Origin: Spirochaetaceae bacterium
GTDB taxonomy: Bacteria; Spirochaetota; Spirochaetia; DSM-27196; SKKC01
Length of the DNA: 16,863 nucleotides
Assembly (NCBI GenBank): GCA_003554375.1
Contig: PWGF01000210.1
Span: 1 to 16,863, forward strand
Direction: 5' to 3'
Made by a program: the position numbers and the translations under genes
Shown: positions 1 through 6,306 of the stretch, in pieces
Position numbering within the stretch: the stretch's first letter is position 1
Layout: the number at the start of each line of letters is the position of its first letter
Notes under the pieces: model-generated
Database searches by the model: none
Seen by the model: the letters and a program-made list of their open reading frames with translations, nothing else
What the model was told of the DNA's origin: nothing

Positions 1-2
1 CG

Positions 3-1019
3 CTCTTTGCTCTGGACCGTCCGGAGGCGGCGGCGGAAGAGTATACCCGTATCCATGGACGCTATCCGGACTCGGCCTATGCGGATGATGCCATGTTCGA
101 AGCTGCCGACATTCTCGTAGCGATGGGTGAGCTCGAGGCAGCAAGCGAGCGTTTTGCCCGGCTCCATGCCGAATACCCTCAAAGCTCACTGGCCGACCCA
201 GCGATGTACCGGCGCGCCGAGGCGTTCTATGGAGCTGGTGAGTACGAGCGGGCGGCAGAGGCCTTTCGCGAATATCGTGAGGGATTCCCTGACGGCCAGA
301 ACATTGACGCGGCGCTCTACTACGGAGGCGCCGCATCGGAGGAGCTCGGCGAAAGTGGAGCGGCACTCCTCCTGTGGCAACGCATTATCGACGACTACCG
401 TGACAGCGGGTTCCGGTTCGACGCAATGCACCGGGCAGCGGAGCGGCATGAAGAGCGGAATGAGCTTCGCGACGCCCTCGCGTTGTACACGGACATGACA
501 AGTCGGTATCCGGAGCAGGCTAAGGAAATCGGCGCGCAGCGCAGAGCGGACGAGCTCGTGCTTCGGGTCTCCGGCCTTACGCGGGACGAATCACGGCTGC
601 TGGTGGATATCGAAGAGCATGGGGAGGCGGAGACCGCCGAGGGGCGTGAAGCTATCTTGGAGCTGTCGCGTATCGTGGTCTATGAGCGGCAGGCTGACGC
701 CGTGAACCGTCGCCTGGTGGTGCCGCTCCTGGAGGACACGGCGTCGCGGGCTGCTGAGGATCGTGAACGCGCGGCGGAAGCGCATTTCCTCTTGGGCGAG
801 TGGTACTTCCAGCTGGGTGAGTACGCTGACGCGGCGGATTCCTTTCTCGAAGCGGCCGAGGTCTACCCGGTTGACCGGGACCGTGCTGCGCAGAGCCTCT
901 ATCGGGCAGCGGTCGCGCATCAGCGGAGGGGACAGGACTCGGTCGTGGCGGAGCTCGTGGAAGAGCTATCTTCCTCGTATCCCGATTCGGAGTGGGCCGA
1001 GGAGGCTCAGGATCTATGA
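3..1019 (+). CDS. TPR-repeat protein, 5' end outside the window
   Basis: The frame is open from the first bases (LFALDRPEAAAEEYTRIHGR...) and runs through an internal ATG at 93, so the gene starts upstream of the window; 338 residues are visible. The sequence is made of helical pairs typical of tetratricopeptide repeats: unit ends such as HGRYPDSAYADDA, HAEYPQSSLADPA, REGFPDGQNIDAA and SSSYPDSEWAEEA recur about every 36 residues, with A-x-E/A-x-F/Y helix patterns between them. This resembles the periplasmic TPR families (YbgF/CpoB, BamD-like) that act as protein-binding scaffolds. The visible part cannot show whether there is a signal peptide. Its stop overlaps the next gene's start (ATGA at 1016-1019), so it is translationally coupled to the outer-membrane protein and is the first visible member of the OMP/ExbB/ExbD/TonB cassette. 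The TPR assignment is firm; the cargo or partner is unknown. Confidence 0.88.
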   Translation, partial: LFALDRPEAAAEEYTRIHGRYPDSAYADDAMFEAADILVAMGELEAASERFARLHAEYPQSSLADPAMYRRAEAFYGAGEYERAAEAFREYREGFPDGQNIDAALYYGGAASEELGESGAALLLWQRIIDDYRDSGFRFDAMHRAAERHEERNELRDALALYTDMTSRYPEQAKEIGAQRRADELVLRVSGLTRDESRLLVDIEEHGEAETAEGREAILELSRIVVYERQADAVNRRLVVPLLEDTASRAAEDRERAAEAHFLLGEWYFQLGEYADAADSFLEAAEVYPVDRDRAAQSLYRAAVAHQRRGQDSVVAELVEELSSSYPDSEWAEEAQDL

Positions 1020-2722
1020 ATCAGCCGGTGGTGAAACCACGTGGATTGAGTGGGGTTTTTCTCGTGTCAATGCAATTGAAGGCAAGGCTTACGGAACGTT
1101 TGGGCATAGCAGGGTGCATCTTTCTTCTGGGCGTCCTGAGCGGCATGCCTGCCGCGGCGGAGGAGCCGACCGGTCCGGAGGCGCCGGAGGAGACCGACCT
1201 CCTGCTTCCCTCCGCGCTGTTGGAAGTGGAGGCCGTCGATCCCGTGGAGCTCGAGGCACCTTTGCCGGATTTCGCGGACCTGTCGGTGCCGGATCTTGAG
1301 ATGCCGCTTCCGGAGACGGAGGAACTACTGATTGCGGACGATGTTTTCGAGCTTCCGGGGGATCCGGCGCGAGCGGAGCCGCCGGTGACCGGCGAAGTCT
1401 CCATCTACTCGAGCGGCCGGTTGGGAATCGGGATTCGAAACCACATTCTGGGAGAGCTCGCCCTTTACCGGTTGGGGGCGGATCCCAACTTCGACATTCG
1501 CTTCCTGCACGAGAGCATCGACGGGTATGGCGATGAGCCGGCGGGTACCGGTTTTTTCTCGCGGAGGGACGAGATTGGCGGCTCGCTCGAGTTCGGAGCG
1601 GGACCGCTGAATCTTGCGTTTGACGGAAGCTTCGTCGAAGAGGAAGACGGGCTCCAGGGGTTGGCGCCCTTCTACTCGGTCAATCAGCGTCACATCGATG
1701 GCGGAGCAGATGTCGAGTGGCAGCCGGACGCCGATGCGACCATTCGGTTGGATACGGGAGCGGCTTCGGCGGAGCGCCGGTTTGTCTCCGGGGAGGAAGG
1801 TCCGGAAGAGGCAACCGAGTTGGGCTTTGACGCCCGCTTGGCGGGTGAGCTGGCGTTTGAGACGTGGCGAGCGGGATTGCGCGGCGATTACGCCCTCGAT
1901 ATGCCGCCGGAGGGTGGCGAGTGGCGGCATCGACTATCTGCTACCACGTTCGCGGAAGTAGATATCGGTACCGACCTTGCCCTGGACGGCTCGGTCGGAA
2001 TCGGGTGGGGACCGGACCGGGATATCGCGGTGCCGTTCGAGCTCGGTGTTTCCGGGACAATCGACGACGTTCTGTCGCTTGGGCTGGCCGGTGGCATGCG
2101 CCTGCAGCCCCCGCGTTATCGCGACCTCTGGCGTGAGGTGCCGGCGGCGGAAGCCTCCGAAACGTACCCGGAGGACTCCGAGAAGTGGTTCACGGAGACG
2201 AGCGTCAACTGGCTTGTTACACCGGAGGTGACGCTGGACGGAGGAATCGAATTCCTCTACTCCAGCAATGCGGTGGACGTTGAAGGCTTTGGAGAAGAAT
2301 CGGGAAAACACCCGCTTTTCACGCGCGAGCTGACCACGCTTGCGCCCCGATTGGAGGTAGCATGGAATCCGGTCCCCTACGTTCGGGCGGTGACAGGATG
2401 GGATGCCAGGCTGATTGAGCGGCGGAGCATCGACCCGGCGCATCGAGTGTTCACCGAACTGGAGGCGGGCCTGCTGGATGACCGGATAGGCGGAAGTCTA
2501 CAGGCGGATTTCCCGGTTTTCGAGGAGCCGGTACTGCCTCGTATGCATCTCGGAGCGTATGGCCGGCTTGCCGAGGGCGTGGAGTTGCGCGTTGACCTGG
2601 AGGACCTTCTGGCGCCCGCGCTGGAGCATGGACGTGCGCGCTACGGCGCTCAGCCGGACTCGGCATTTCCGTTTGTGGAGCCTGGGCTTCGCGCGACCTT
2701 CTCGGCGCATCTATCGCTGTAG
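1016..2722 (+). CDS. Outer-membrane beta-barrel-like protein with acidic Pro-rich N-terminus
   Basis: This is a 568-residue protein. I chose ATG 1016 because it overlaps the upstream stop and has GGAGG at 1001-1005; ATG 1070 would give a tidier signal peptide but has no ribosome-binding site. A hydrophobic signal segment spans about residues 30-45 and ends in AAA|EE, a likely signal peptidase I site. Residues 49-125 are acidic and proline-rich with repeated hydrophobic-Pro-acidic units (APLPDFADLS, VPDLEMPLPE). From about residue 128 to the end there are alternating amphipathic beta-strands (GRLGIGIRNH, GSLEFGAGPLNLAFDGSF) and a C-terminus of ATFSAHLSL, the pattern of an outer-membrane barrel. 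No TonB-dependent-receptor plug is recognisable. A barrel this size beside exbB-exbD-tonB suggests a TonB-linked transporter or anchor; that role is inference. I do not recognise the family. Confidence 0.8.
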   Translation: MNQPVVKPRGLSGVFLVSMQLKARLTERLGIAGCIFLLGVLSGMPAAAEEPTGPEAPEETDLLLPSALLEVEAVDPVELEAPLPDFADLSVPDLEMPLPETEELLIADDVFELPGDPARAEPPVTGEVSIYSSGRLGIGIRNHILGELALYRLGADPNFDIRFLHESIDGYGDEPAGTGFFSRRDEIGGSLEFGAGPLNLAFDGSFVEEEDGLQGLAPFYSVNQRHIDGGADVEWQPDADATIRLDTGAASAERRFVSGEEGPEEATELGFDARLAGELAFETWRAGLRGDYALDMPPEGGEWRHRLSATTFAEVDIGTDLALDGSVGIGWGPDRDIAVPFELGVSGTIDDVLSLGLAGGMRLQPPRYRDLWREVPAAEASETYPEDSEKWFTETSVNWLVTPEVTLDGGIEFLYSSNAVDVEGFGEESGKHPLFTRELTTLAPRLEVAWNPVPYVRAVTGWDARLIERRSIDPAHRVFTELEAGLLDDRIGGSLQADFPVFEEPVLPRMHLGAYGRLAEGVELRVDLEDLLAPALEHGRARYGAQPDSAFPFVEPGLRATFSAHLSL

Positions 2723-2864
2723 CGTACCGGGTTGTGCGTGGCGGTAGTCCCCCATGTAGCGGCGGTTCCGGCGGTACTGCGGGCACGACTGGGACCAGCC
2801 GCGCGGAGCACATTGAAGCAAGAGCTTGTGGAAGAAAACCTGATGGAAGAGGGTAGGATATCCT
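2723..2864. other. Intergenic spacer between the OMP gene and exbB
   Basis: These 142 bases contain no open frame I would accept. There is no clear T-tailed terminator and no good promoter pair; TTGAAG near 2813 lacks a matching -10. A purine-rich stretch around 2845-2853 supplies the exbB ribosome-binding site, and a 12-bp perfect palindrome (TAGGATATCCTA, 2854-2865) ends on the first base of the exbB start codon. Confidence 0.5.
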
Positions 2865-3476
2865 ATGTTTGAACTAGTGGGACAAGGTGGCCCCATTCTG
2901 GTGCTCATCTTCGCTTTGAGCATCGTGGCTGCCGGAATCATCATCGAGCGGTTGCTGTACTTTCGGAAGATCCGTACGGACGAAGAACAGGTTCTGCGTA
3001 GACTGAAGAGCACGCTGGAGAAGCGCCACTACGAGGAGGCGCTTTCGATTTGCGAGTCGAATCCGGCACCGATTACGAATCTGATGAAGGTGGGAATCGA
3101 GCATCGCGACTATCCCGAGCAGACGATCAAGGCGACGGTCACTGATGCCGCAAGTATGGAAGTGCCCAGCATGGAACGCCATCTTTCGTTCCTGGGGACG
3201 ATCGCGCATATCACGCCGCTTCTCGGTTTGCTGGGGACCGTTACCGGCAATATTGAAGCGTTCGGTGTTCTGGGCGAGTTCGGTACCGGGGATCCTGCGG
3301 TCTTGGCCGGAGGGATCAGCGAGGCACTCTTGACCACGGCTGCTGGTATCACCGTGTCGATTCCCGCAGTGATCTTCTACAATTACCTTGTAAGTAAGGT
3401 GAACCACTCGATTATCAGGCTGGAGAATCGCGTCACGGAGCTGGTGATGCTCCTGAAAGGACCTGAAGAGGTATGA
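2865..3476 (+). CDS. exbB: ExbB/TolQ/MotA-family proton channel protein
   Basis: This is a 203-residue inner-membrane protein of the ExbB/TolQ family, which with ExbD forms the proton-driven motor for TonB. Three membrane segments are visible: about residues 7-31 (ILVLIFALSIVAAGIIIERL), about 105-130 (FLGTIAHITPLLGLLGTVTG, the family signature) and about 150-175 (GISEALLTTAAGITVSIPAV, also a signature). The cytoplasmic loop is between the first and second segments, and length and topology match ExbB. The start is ATG 2865, preceded by a purine-rich GAGGG at 2849-2853. The stop overlaps exbD by ATGA (3473-3476). TolQ is the main alternative, but a TonB-like gene follows after exbD and no TolB or Pal is visible, so ExbB is preferred. 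Confidence 0.93.
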   Translation: MFELVGQGGPILVLIFALSIVAAGIIIERLLYFRKIRTDEEQVLRRLKSTLEKRHYEEALSICESNPAPITNLMKVGIEHRDYPEQTIKATVTDAASMEVPSMERHLSFLGTIAHITPLLGLLGTVTGNIEAFGVLGEFGTGDPAVLAGGISEALLTTAAGITVSIPAVIFYNYLVSKVNHSIIRLENRVTELVMLLKGPEEV

Positions 3477-3889
3477 GATTCCGACGCCGACTGAAAGCCA
3501 ACGCGACCCCGGATCTCATTCCGATGATCGACGTGGTGTTCCAGTTGGTCATCTTCTTCATGGTGTCCAGCACGTTCGTAATGACGCCGGCCATTAGCTT
3601 AGATCTGCCGGAGAGCGGGGCGGCGGAACAGGTGGCCATGACGCAACTCGTCATTACTGTTGCGGGCGACGATGAGGTCTACCTCAACGATGAGCGGTAC
3701 GATATGCAACAGCTCAACGAGGAGCTTGCGGCAATCGCTGCGGCAGAAGAAGGCGAGCAGCAGCGGAGAATCGTGGTGGAGGGAGACCGGAACGTGCGGT
3801 ATGACGCCATGGTCGGAGTGTTGGACGCACTACGCCGGAACGGCTTTCGGGGAGCCAGTCTTCGTACGCGGGAGCCGCTGGAGGACTAG
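3473..3889 (+). CDS. exbD: ExbD/TolR-family biopolymer transport protein
   Basis: This 138-residue protein has a short basic cytoplasmic N-terminus (MRFRRRLKAN), one transmembrane helix at about residues 18-38 (VVFQLVIFFMVSSTFVM) and a periplasmic domain. The helix begins with LIPMIDVVFQ, in which Asp20 is the conserved proton-carrying aspartate of ExbD/TolR. The periplasmic part holds the usual EVYLNDERYDMQQLNEEL and RIVVEGDRNVRYDAMVGVLD segments, which form the ExbD fold and its dimer interface. It overlaps exbB by four bases, and its stop codon at 3887-3889 is followed directly by the tonB ATG, so the three are almost certainly co-translated. Identity as ExbD/TolR is secure; ExbD over TolR rests on the neighbouring tonB-like gene. 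Confidence 0.93.
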   Translation: MRFRRRLKANATPDLIPMIDVVFQLVIFFMVSSTFVMTPAISLDLPESGAAEQVAMTQLVITVAGDDEVYLNDERYDMQQLNEELAAIAAAEEGEQQRRIVVEGDRNVRYDAMVGVLDALRRNGFRGASLRTREPLED

Positions 3890-5149
3890 ATGAACCGGGA
3901 CGATCGCGTGCGTTTTATGATCTCGCTTGCTGTGGCACTGGCTCTGCACCTGGTTATCGGTGTGGTGTTCAGCTTCGTGAATTGGAGCACGAGATCGGAG
4001 CTTTCGCCACCGATGTATGTGGAGCTGGCGGATTTCGTGGAAGCACAGGATCGAGAGGTAGAACCTCCGGATTCGGACGATGTAGACCTAGAAGATGACG
4101 AGGCAGACCCGGAGCCGGCTCCGGAGCTCGACCCGGAATTGGAAGGTCCCGCCCCTGAGACGGAGCCGGACGAACCGGACGAACCGGAGCGGGAAGCCGT
4201 AGCGCGCGATGATCCCGAAGACTCGGACGATCCGGCTCCTGTGGTCGAGGACGCAGCCGAGAGCGATTCTCCGGCTTTCGAGCCGGACGCTCCTGAAGAA
4301 CGGGACGCGCCTGCCGAAGAGCCTCCCGCCACGGAAACGGAGCCGGAGGACGCCAGTGAGCCGACCCCGGAACCGGCAGAGTCCCCCGAACCCGAGGCGC
4401 CGGAGGAAGAAGCTGCGGAGATCGCCGCTCCCCGCGGGTTTGACACGCGGGACTTCGCCGATCAGCTTGCGCGCAGTGATCGGCAGACGGAGACAGAGCG
4501 GCTCGACCCGGCCGAGGATCCTCCAGAGGATGCGCTTCCGGCCATGACCGAGGCAGAACGCGAGCAGCTCGAACAGCAACAGGAGGAGCTCGACGAGTTC
4601 ATCAGACTGACGGAGGAGGAGCTCGTTGCGCTGCAAGCGGATATTGGGGACGAGAGCGCGGAACCGGAGACGGAGGCGGATCCTGAGATCGCTGCGGTGC
4701 AGGAGCGGTTGGCCCGACTGCACGAGCGCAGGGAGAGGCTCGAGGACACAGCAGAGCTCGACGTGACCGGCCGCGAGCGTGAGGAGCCCGCTGATCGGAA
4801 CGGAGTAGATCGCGATGAGGAAGCCGGGGACCGCGATACGCCGTTTCGCGATGACATCATCTGGGAAGGTGACGGTGAGCGAAGGATTTTAGGTGCGTTG
4901 GAGCTGCCTGAGCTGAGGCGAGAAGACTTCGGCCCGCAGGGGCCACCCCCGTGGAGCGAGTTCTCGCTGAGCTTTCAGGTAAACGCGGAAGGACAGGTGC
5001 GTCCCGGAAGCGTTGCATTTTCTCCTCAACCAAGCGCCACGGTGCGGCGCAGGCTGGTGGAAGCCATTCACGGCTGGCGATTCAGCCCCGCTCCGGGAGC
5101 GGATCCGATTACCGCCCGGGGCACGATTGTTGTGCAGGCGTCGTCTTGA
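3890..5149 (+). CDS. tonB: TonB-like energy transducer with long acidic linker
   Basis: This is a 419-residue protein. The N-terminal membrane anchor lies at residues 10-32 (MISLAVALALHLVIGVVFSF) and has His20, the position of the functional His in E. coli TonB. It is followed by PPMYVELADFV, as in TonB proteins. Residues about 50-185 are a Pro/Glu/Asp-rich linker (many EPE, DEPDEPE units), strongly acidic where the classical TonB linker mixes Glu-Pro with Lys-Pro. Two helical coiled-coil-like segments follow (about 219-250 and 265-290). The C-terminal TonB domain (about 331-419) shows SLSFQVNAEGQVRPGSV, then VRRRLVEAIHGWRFSPAPG, matching the family's strand-helix-strand pattern. The classical Tyr-Pro motif is absent. 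The gene abuts exbD. It would span the periplasm and act on an outer-membrane partner, plausibly the barrel protein encoded upstream. Confidence 0.87.
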   Translation: MNRDDRVRFMISLAVALALHLVIGVVFSFVNWSTRSELSPPMYVELADFVEAQDREVEPPDSDDVDLEDDEADPEPAPELDPELEGPAPETEPDEPDEPEREAVARDDPEDSDDPAPVVEDAAESDSPAFEPDAPEERDAPAEEPPATETEPEDASEPTPEPAESPEPEAPEEEAAEIAAPRGFDTRDFADQLARSDRQTETERLDPAEDPPEDALPAMTEAEREQLEQQQEELDEFIRLTEEELVALQADIGDESAEPETEADPEIAAVQERLARLHERRERLEDTAELDVTGREREEPADRNGVDRDEEAGDRDTPFRDDIIWEGDGERRILGALELPELRREDFGPQGPPPWSEFSLSFQVNAEGQVRPGSVAFSPQPSATVRRRLVEAIHGWRFSPAPGADPITARGTIVVQASS

Positions 5150-5328
5150 GCGGCAGCTTCCGAATATTCCTGTGGATTCGGCTTACTACGGGGTGTCTTG
5201 CGCTTTCTATTGCAGTTGAGTAGCGTGAGTCGGCAGAGAAGTTAACGAAGTAAGGGGATGTTCGGCGTGCCGGGGGGCCTGAGAGTCATGGTGTCGGAAG
5301 CCTGTGCATTCGTTAGGGGAGAGATCAT
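5150..5328. other. Intergenic region between tonB and the HAD gene
   Basis: This stretch of 179 bases holds a small inverted repeat, CCGAAT (5160-5165) with ATTCGG (5176-5181), 10 nt loop, just after the tonB stop. It is not followed by a T-run, so it is a weak terminator candidate. An open frame starting at ATG 5288 runs 41 codons to 5413 in a frame different from the HAD gene; see the HAD entry. AGGGGAG at 5315-5321 is a good ribosome-binding site with no ATG, GTG or TTG in the HAD frame after it. Confidence 0.4.
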
Positions 5329-6048
5329 ATCCAAGGACAGCAAGAGAACACGAGACCGATTGAGGCAGTTGGATTCGACTTCGACGGGACACTGTATCCG
5401 AATAGCGCCATGATGCGCCGCAGCTTCTGGTTTGGGGTGAAGCACGCCCGGCTAATGTGGAGCTTCCGGAAGGCGCGGCGGAAGATCCGTACGATGGGAG
5501 CGGTCGACGATGTTTATCGAGCGCAAGCACGGCTCGTAGCGGAAGATCTGGGGCTGAGGGAGGAAGATGCAAGCGCTCGACTCAAGCGGGTAGTATACGG
5601 AGAATGGGAAGCTACGCTGGACCGGGTGCCGTTGTACGCGGGGATGCGGGAGACGCTCGAAATACTTCGAGGTTGGGGACTGAGAGTGGGGATTCTCTCG
5701 GATTTCCCCTTGTCCGGGAAGTTGGAGAAATACCGTCTTTCGGCCGTGTTCGACTGTCGAGTGGAAGCTGAAGAGGTCGGGTTTCTCAAGCCGAACCCGG
5801 AGCCCTTCATCGCCCTTCTGAACTGTCTGGGATCCAAACCGGAACGGACGTTGTACGTCGGAAACAGCTACGAGTACGATGTGGTAGGGGCGACGTCGGC
5901 CGGCATGCCGACAGCGCATCTGGTAGAGCGGAGCGCACCGAAGTACCGTAATGTGGTTCCCGACCTGACTTTCCGCGATTACGATACGCTTCTCGGGTGG
6001 CTGAAGCCACGTGTGGCTTCTGACAAGACGGCCGCTGGGTACGACTGA
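5329..6048 (+). CDS. HAD-superfamily hydrolase, non-canonical or disturbed start
   Basis: All four HAD motifs are visible. Motif I is GFDFDGTLYPN (5371-5403), motif II is ILSDFP (Ser at 5698), motif III is the Lys of FLKPNPEPF (5788), and motif IV is VGNSYEYDVVGA (5857 on), with Asn in place of the first Asp but the last Asp kept. The region between motifs I and II (about 100 residues, helical) looks like a C1 cap, as in phosphoglycolate-phosphatase or haloacid-dehalogenase-like enzymes; the substrate cannot be read from sequence. The first ATG in frame (5410) lies after motif I and would remove the nucleophile Asp. The frame is open from 5317 (stop TAG at 5314) with no ATG, GTG or TTG before motif I. 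I place the start at ATC 5329, 7 nt after AGGGGAG; ATT 5359 directly before EAVGFDFDG is the alternative. A frameshift from the ATG-5288 frame or a sequencing error is equally possible. The gene is followed within 12 bases by the 165-bp inverted-repeat element. Confidence 0.75.
   Translation: MQGQQENTRPIEAVGFDFDGTLYPNSAMMRRSFWFGVKHARLMWSFRKARRKIRTMGAVDDVYRAQARLVAEDLGLREEDASARLKRVVYGEWEATLDRVPLYAGMRETLEILRGWGLRVGILSDFPLSGKLEKYRLSAVFDCRVEAEEVGFLKPNPEPFIALLNCLGSKPERTLYVGNSYEYDVVGATSAGMPTAHLVERSAPKYRNVVPDLTFRDYDTLLGWLKPRVASDKTAAGYD
6003..6020 (+). other. Short hairpin at the 3' end of the HAD gene
   Basis: GAAGCCAC (6003-6010) and GTGGCTTC (6013-6020) are exact reverse complements with a 2-nt centre. 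The structure lies inside the last codons of the HAD gene and has no T-run after it. It could be mRNA 3'-end structure or chance. Confidence 0.3.
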
Positions 6049-6059
6049 CAGTTCACAAA

Positions 6060-6224
6060 CAGGGCAAACGCAGTTGAACCAGTACGGCTCGCCGGCCGCG
6101 GCGGAAACCCGGTCAAGCAACTGCTCGCCCCCTTCACTACACCACCCCAGGCTCCATGCAGGCCTCCAAGGCTGGACACTCGTCGCCGCGCTTCCGGGCG
6201 CGTTGTCCAACTGCGTTTGCCCTG
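6060..6224. repeat. 165-bp MITE-like element with 17-bp terminal inverted repeats
   Basis: The left end CAGGGCAAACGCAGTTG (6060-6076) and the right end CAACTGCGTTTGCCCTG (6208-6224) are perfect 17-bp inverted repeats. Directly outside them stand AGTTCACAAA (6050-6059) and AGTTGACAAG (6225-6234), alike at 8 of 10 positions (8 of 9 for the first nine), as expected for a slightly diverged target-site duplication of about 9 bp. The interior of about 131 bp has no coding potential I can support. The right terminus and the 29 bases inside it, read on the minus strand, align with 16717-16761 at about 85% with one gap, so this is a repeat family. It lies two bases before or after nothing coding: the HAD stop is at 6048 and the next gene starts at 6307. 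No transposase is present, so mobilisation would be in trans. Confidence 0.75.
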
Positions 6225-6306
6225 AGTTGACAAGCGTTTTCCCTTAACCAATTGCTCGATTCGTGATATATGTATAGACGGGAAAGCCCGTACTGGGAGG
6301 GGAAAT
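6225..6306 (+). promoter_or_regulatory. Probable promoter and leader of the coiled-coil gene
   Basis: This AT-richer stretch follows the repeat element. TTGACA (6227-6232) is a perfect -35 hexamer but has no good -10 at 16-18 bp. A better spaced pair is TTAACC (6244-6249), 17 bp, TATATG (6267-6272). The leader then holds a small hairpin, ACGGG-AAAG-CCCGT (6278-6291), directly ahead of the ribosome-binding site GGGAGGGG (6295-6302). The hairpin could tune translation. Promoter assignment is tentative. Confidence 0.4.

Noticed and set aside
3886..4446. Minus-strand open frame of 186 codons opposite tonB
   Set aside because: It is Ser/Gly low complexity produced by the reverse complement of the acidic Pro/Glu linker codons; no signal, motif or ribosome-binding site.
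5410..6048. ATG 5410 as the start of the HAD gene
   Set aside because: It would drop motif I (FDFDGTLYPN), encoded in frame directly upstream; the remaining motifs II-IV argue the enzyme is meant to be whole.
6227..6256. TTGACA at 6227 as a complete sigma-70 promoter
   Set aside because: No acceptable -10 hexamer stands 16-18 bp downstream; the pair TTAACC/TATATG is better spaced.
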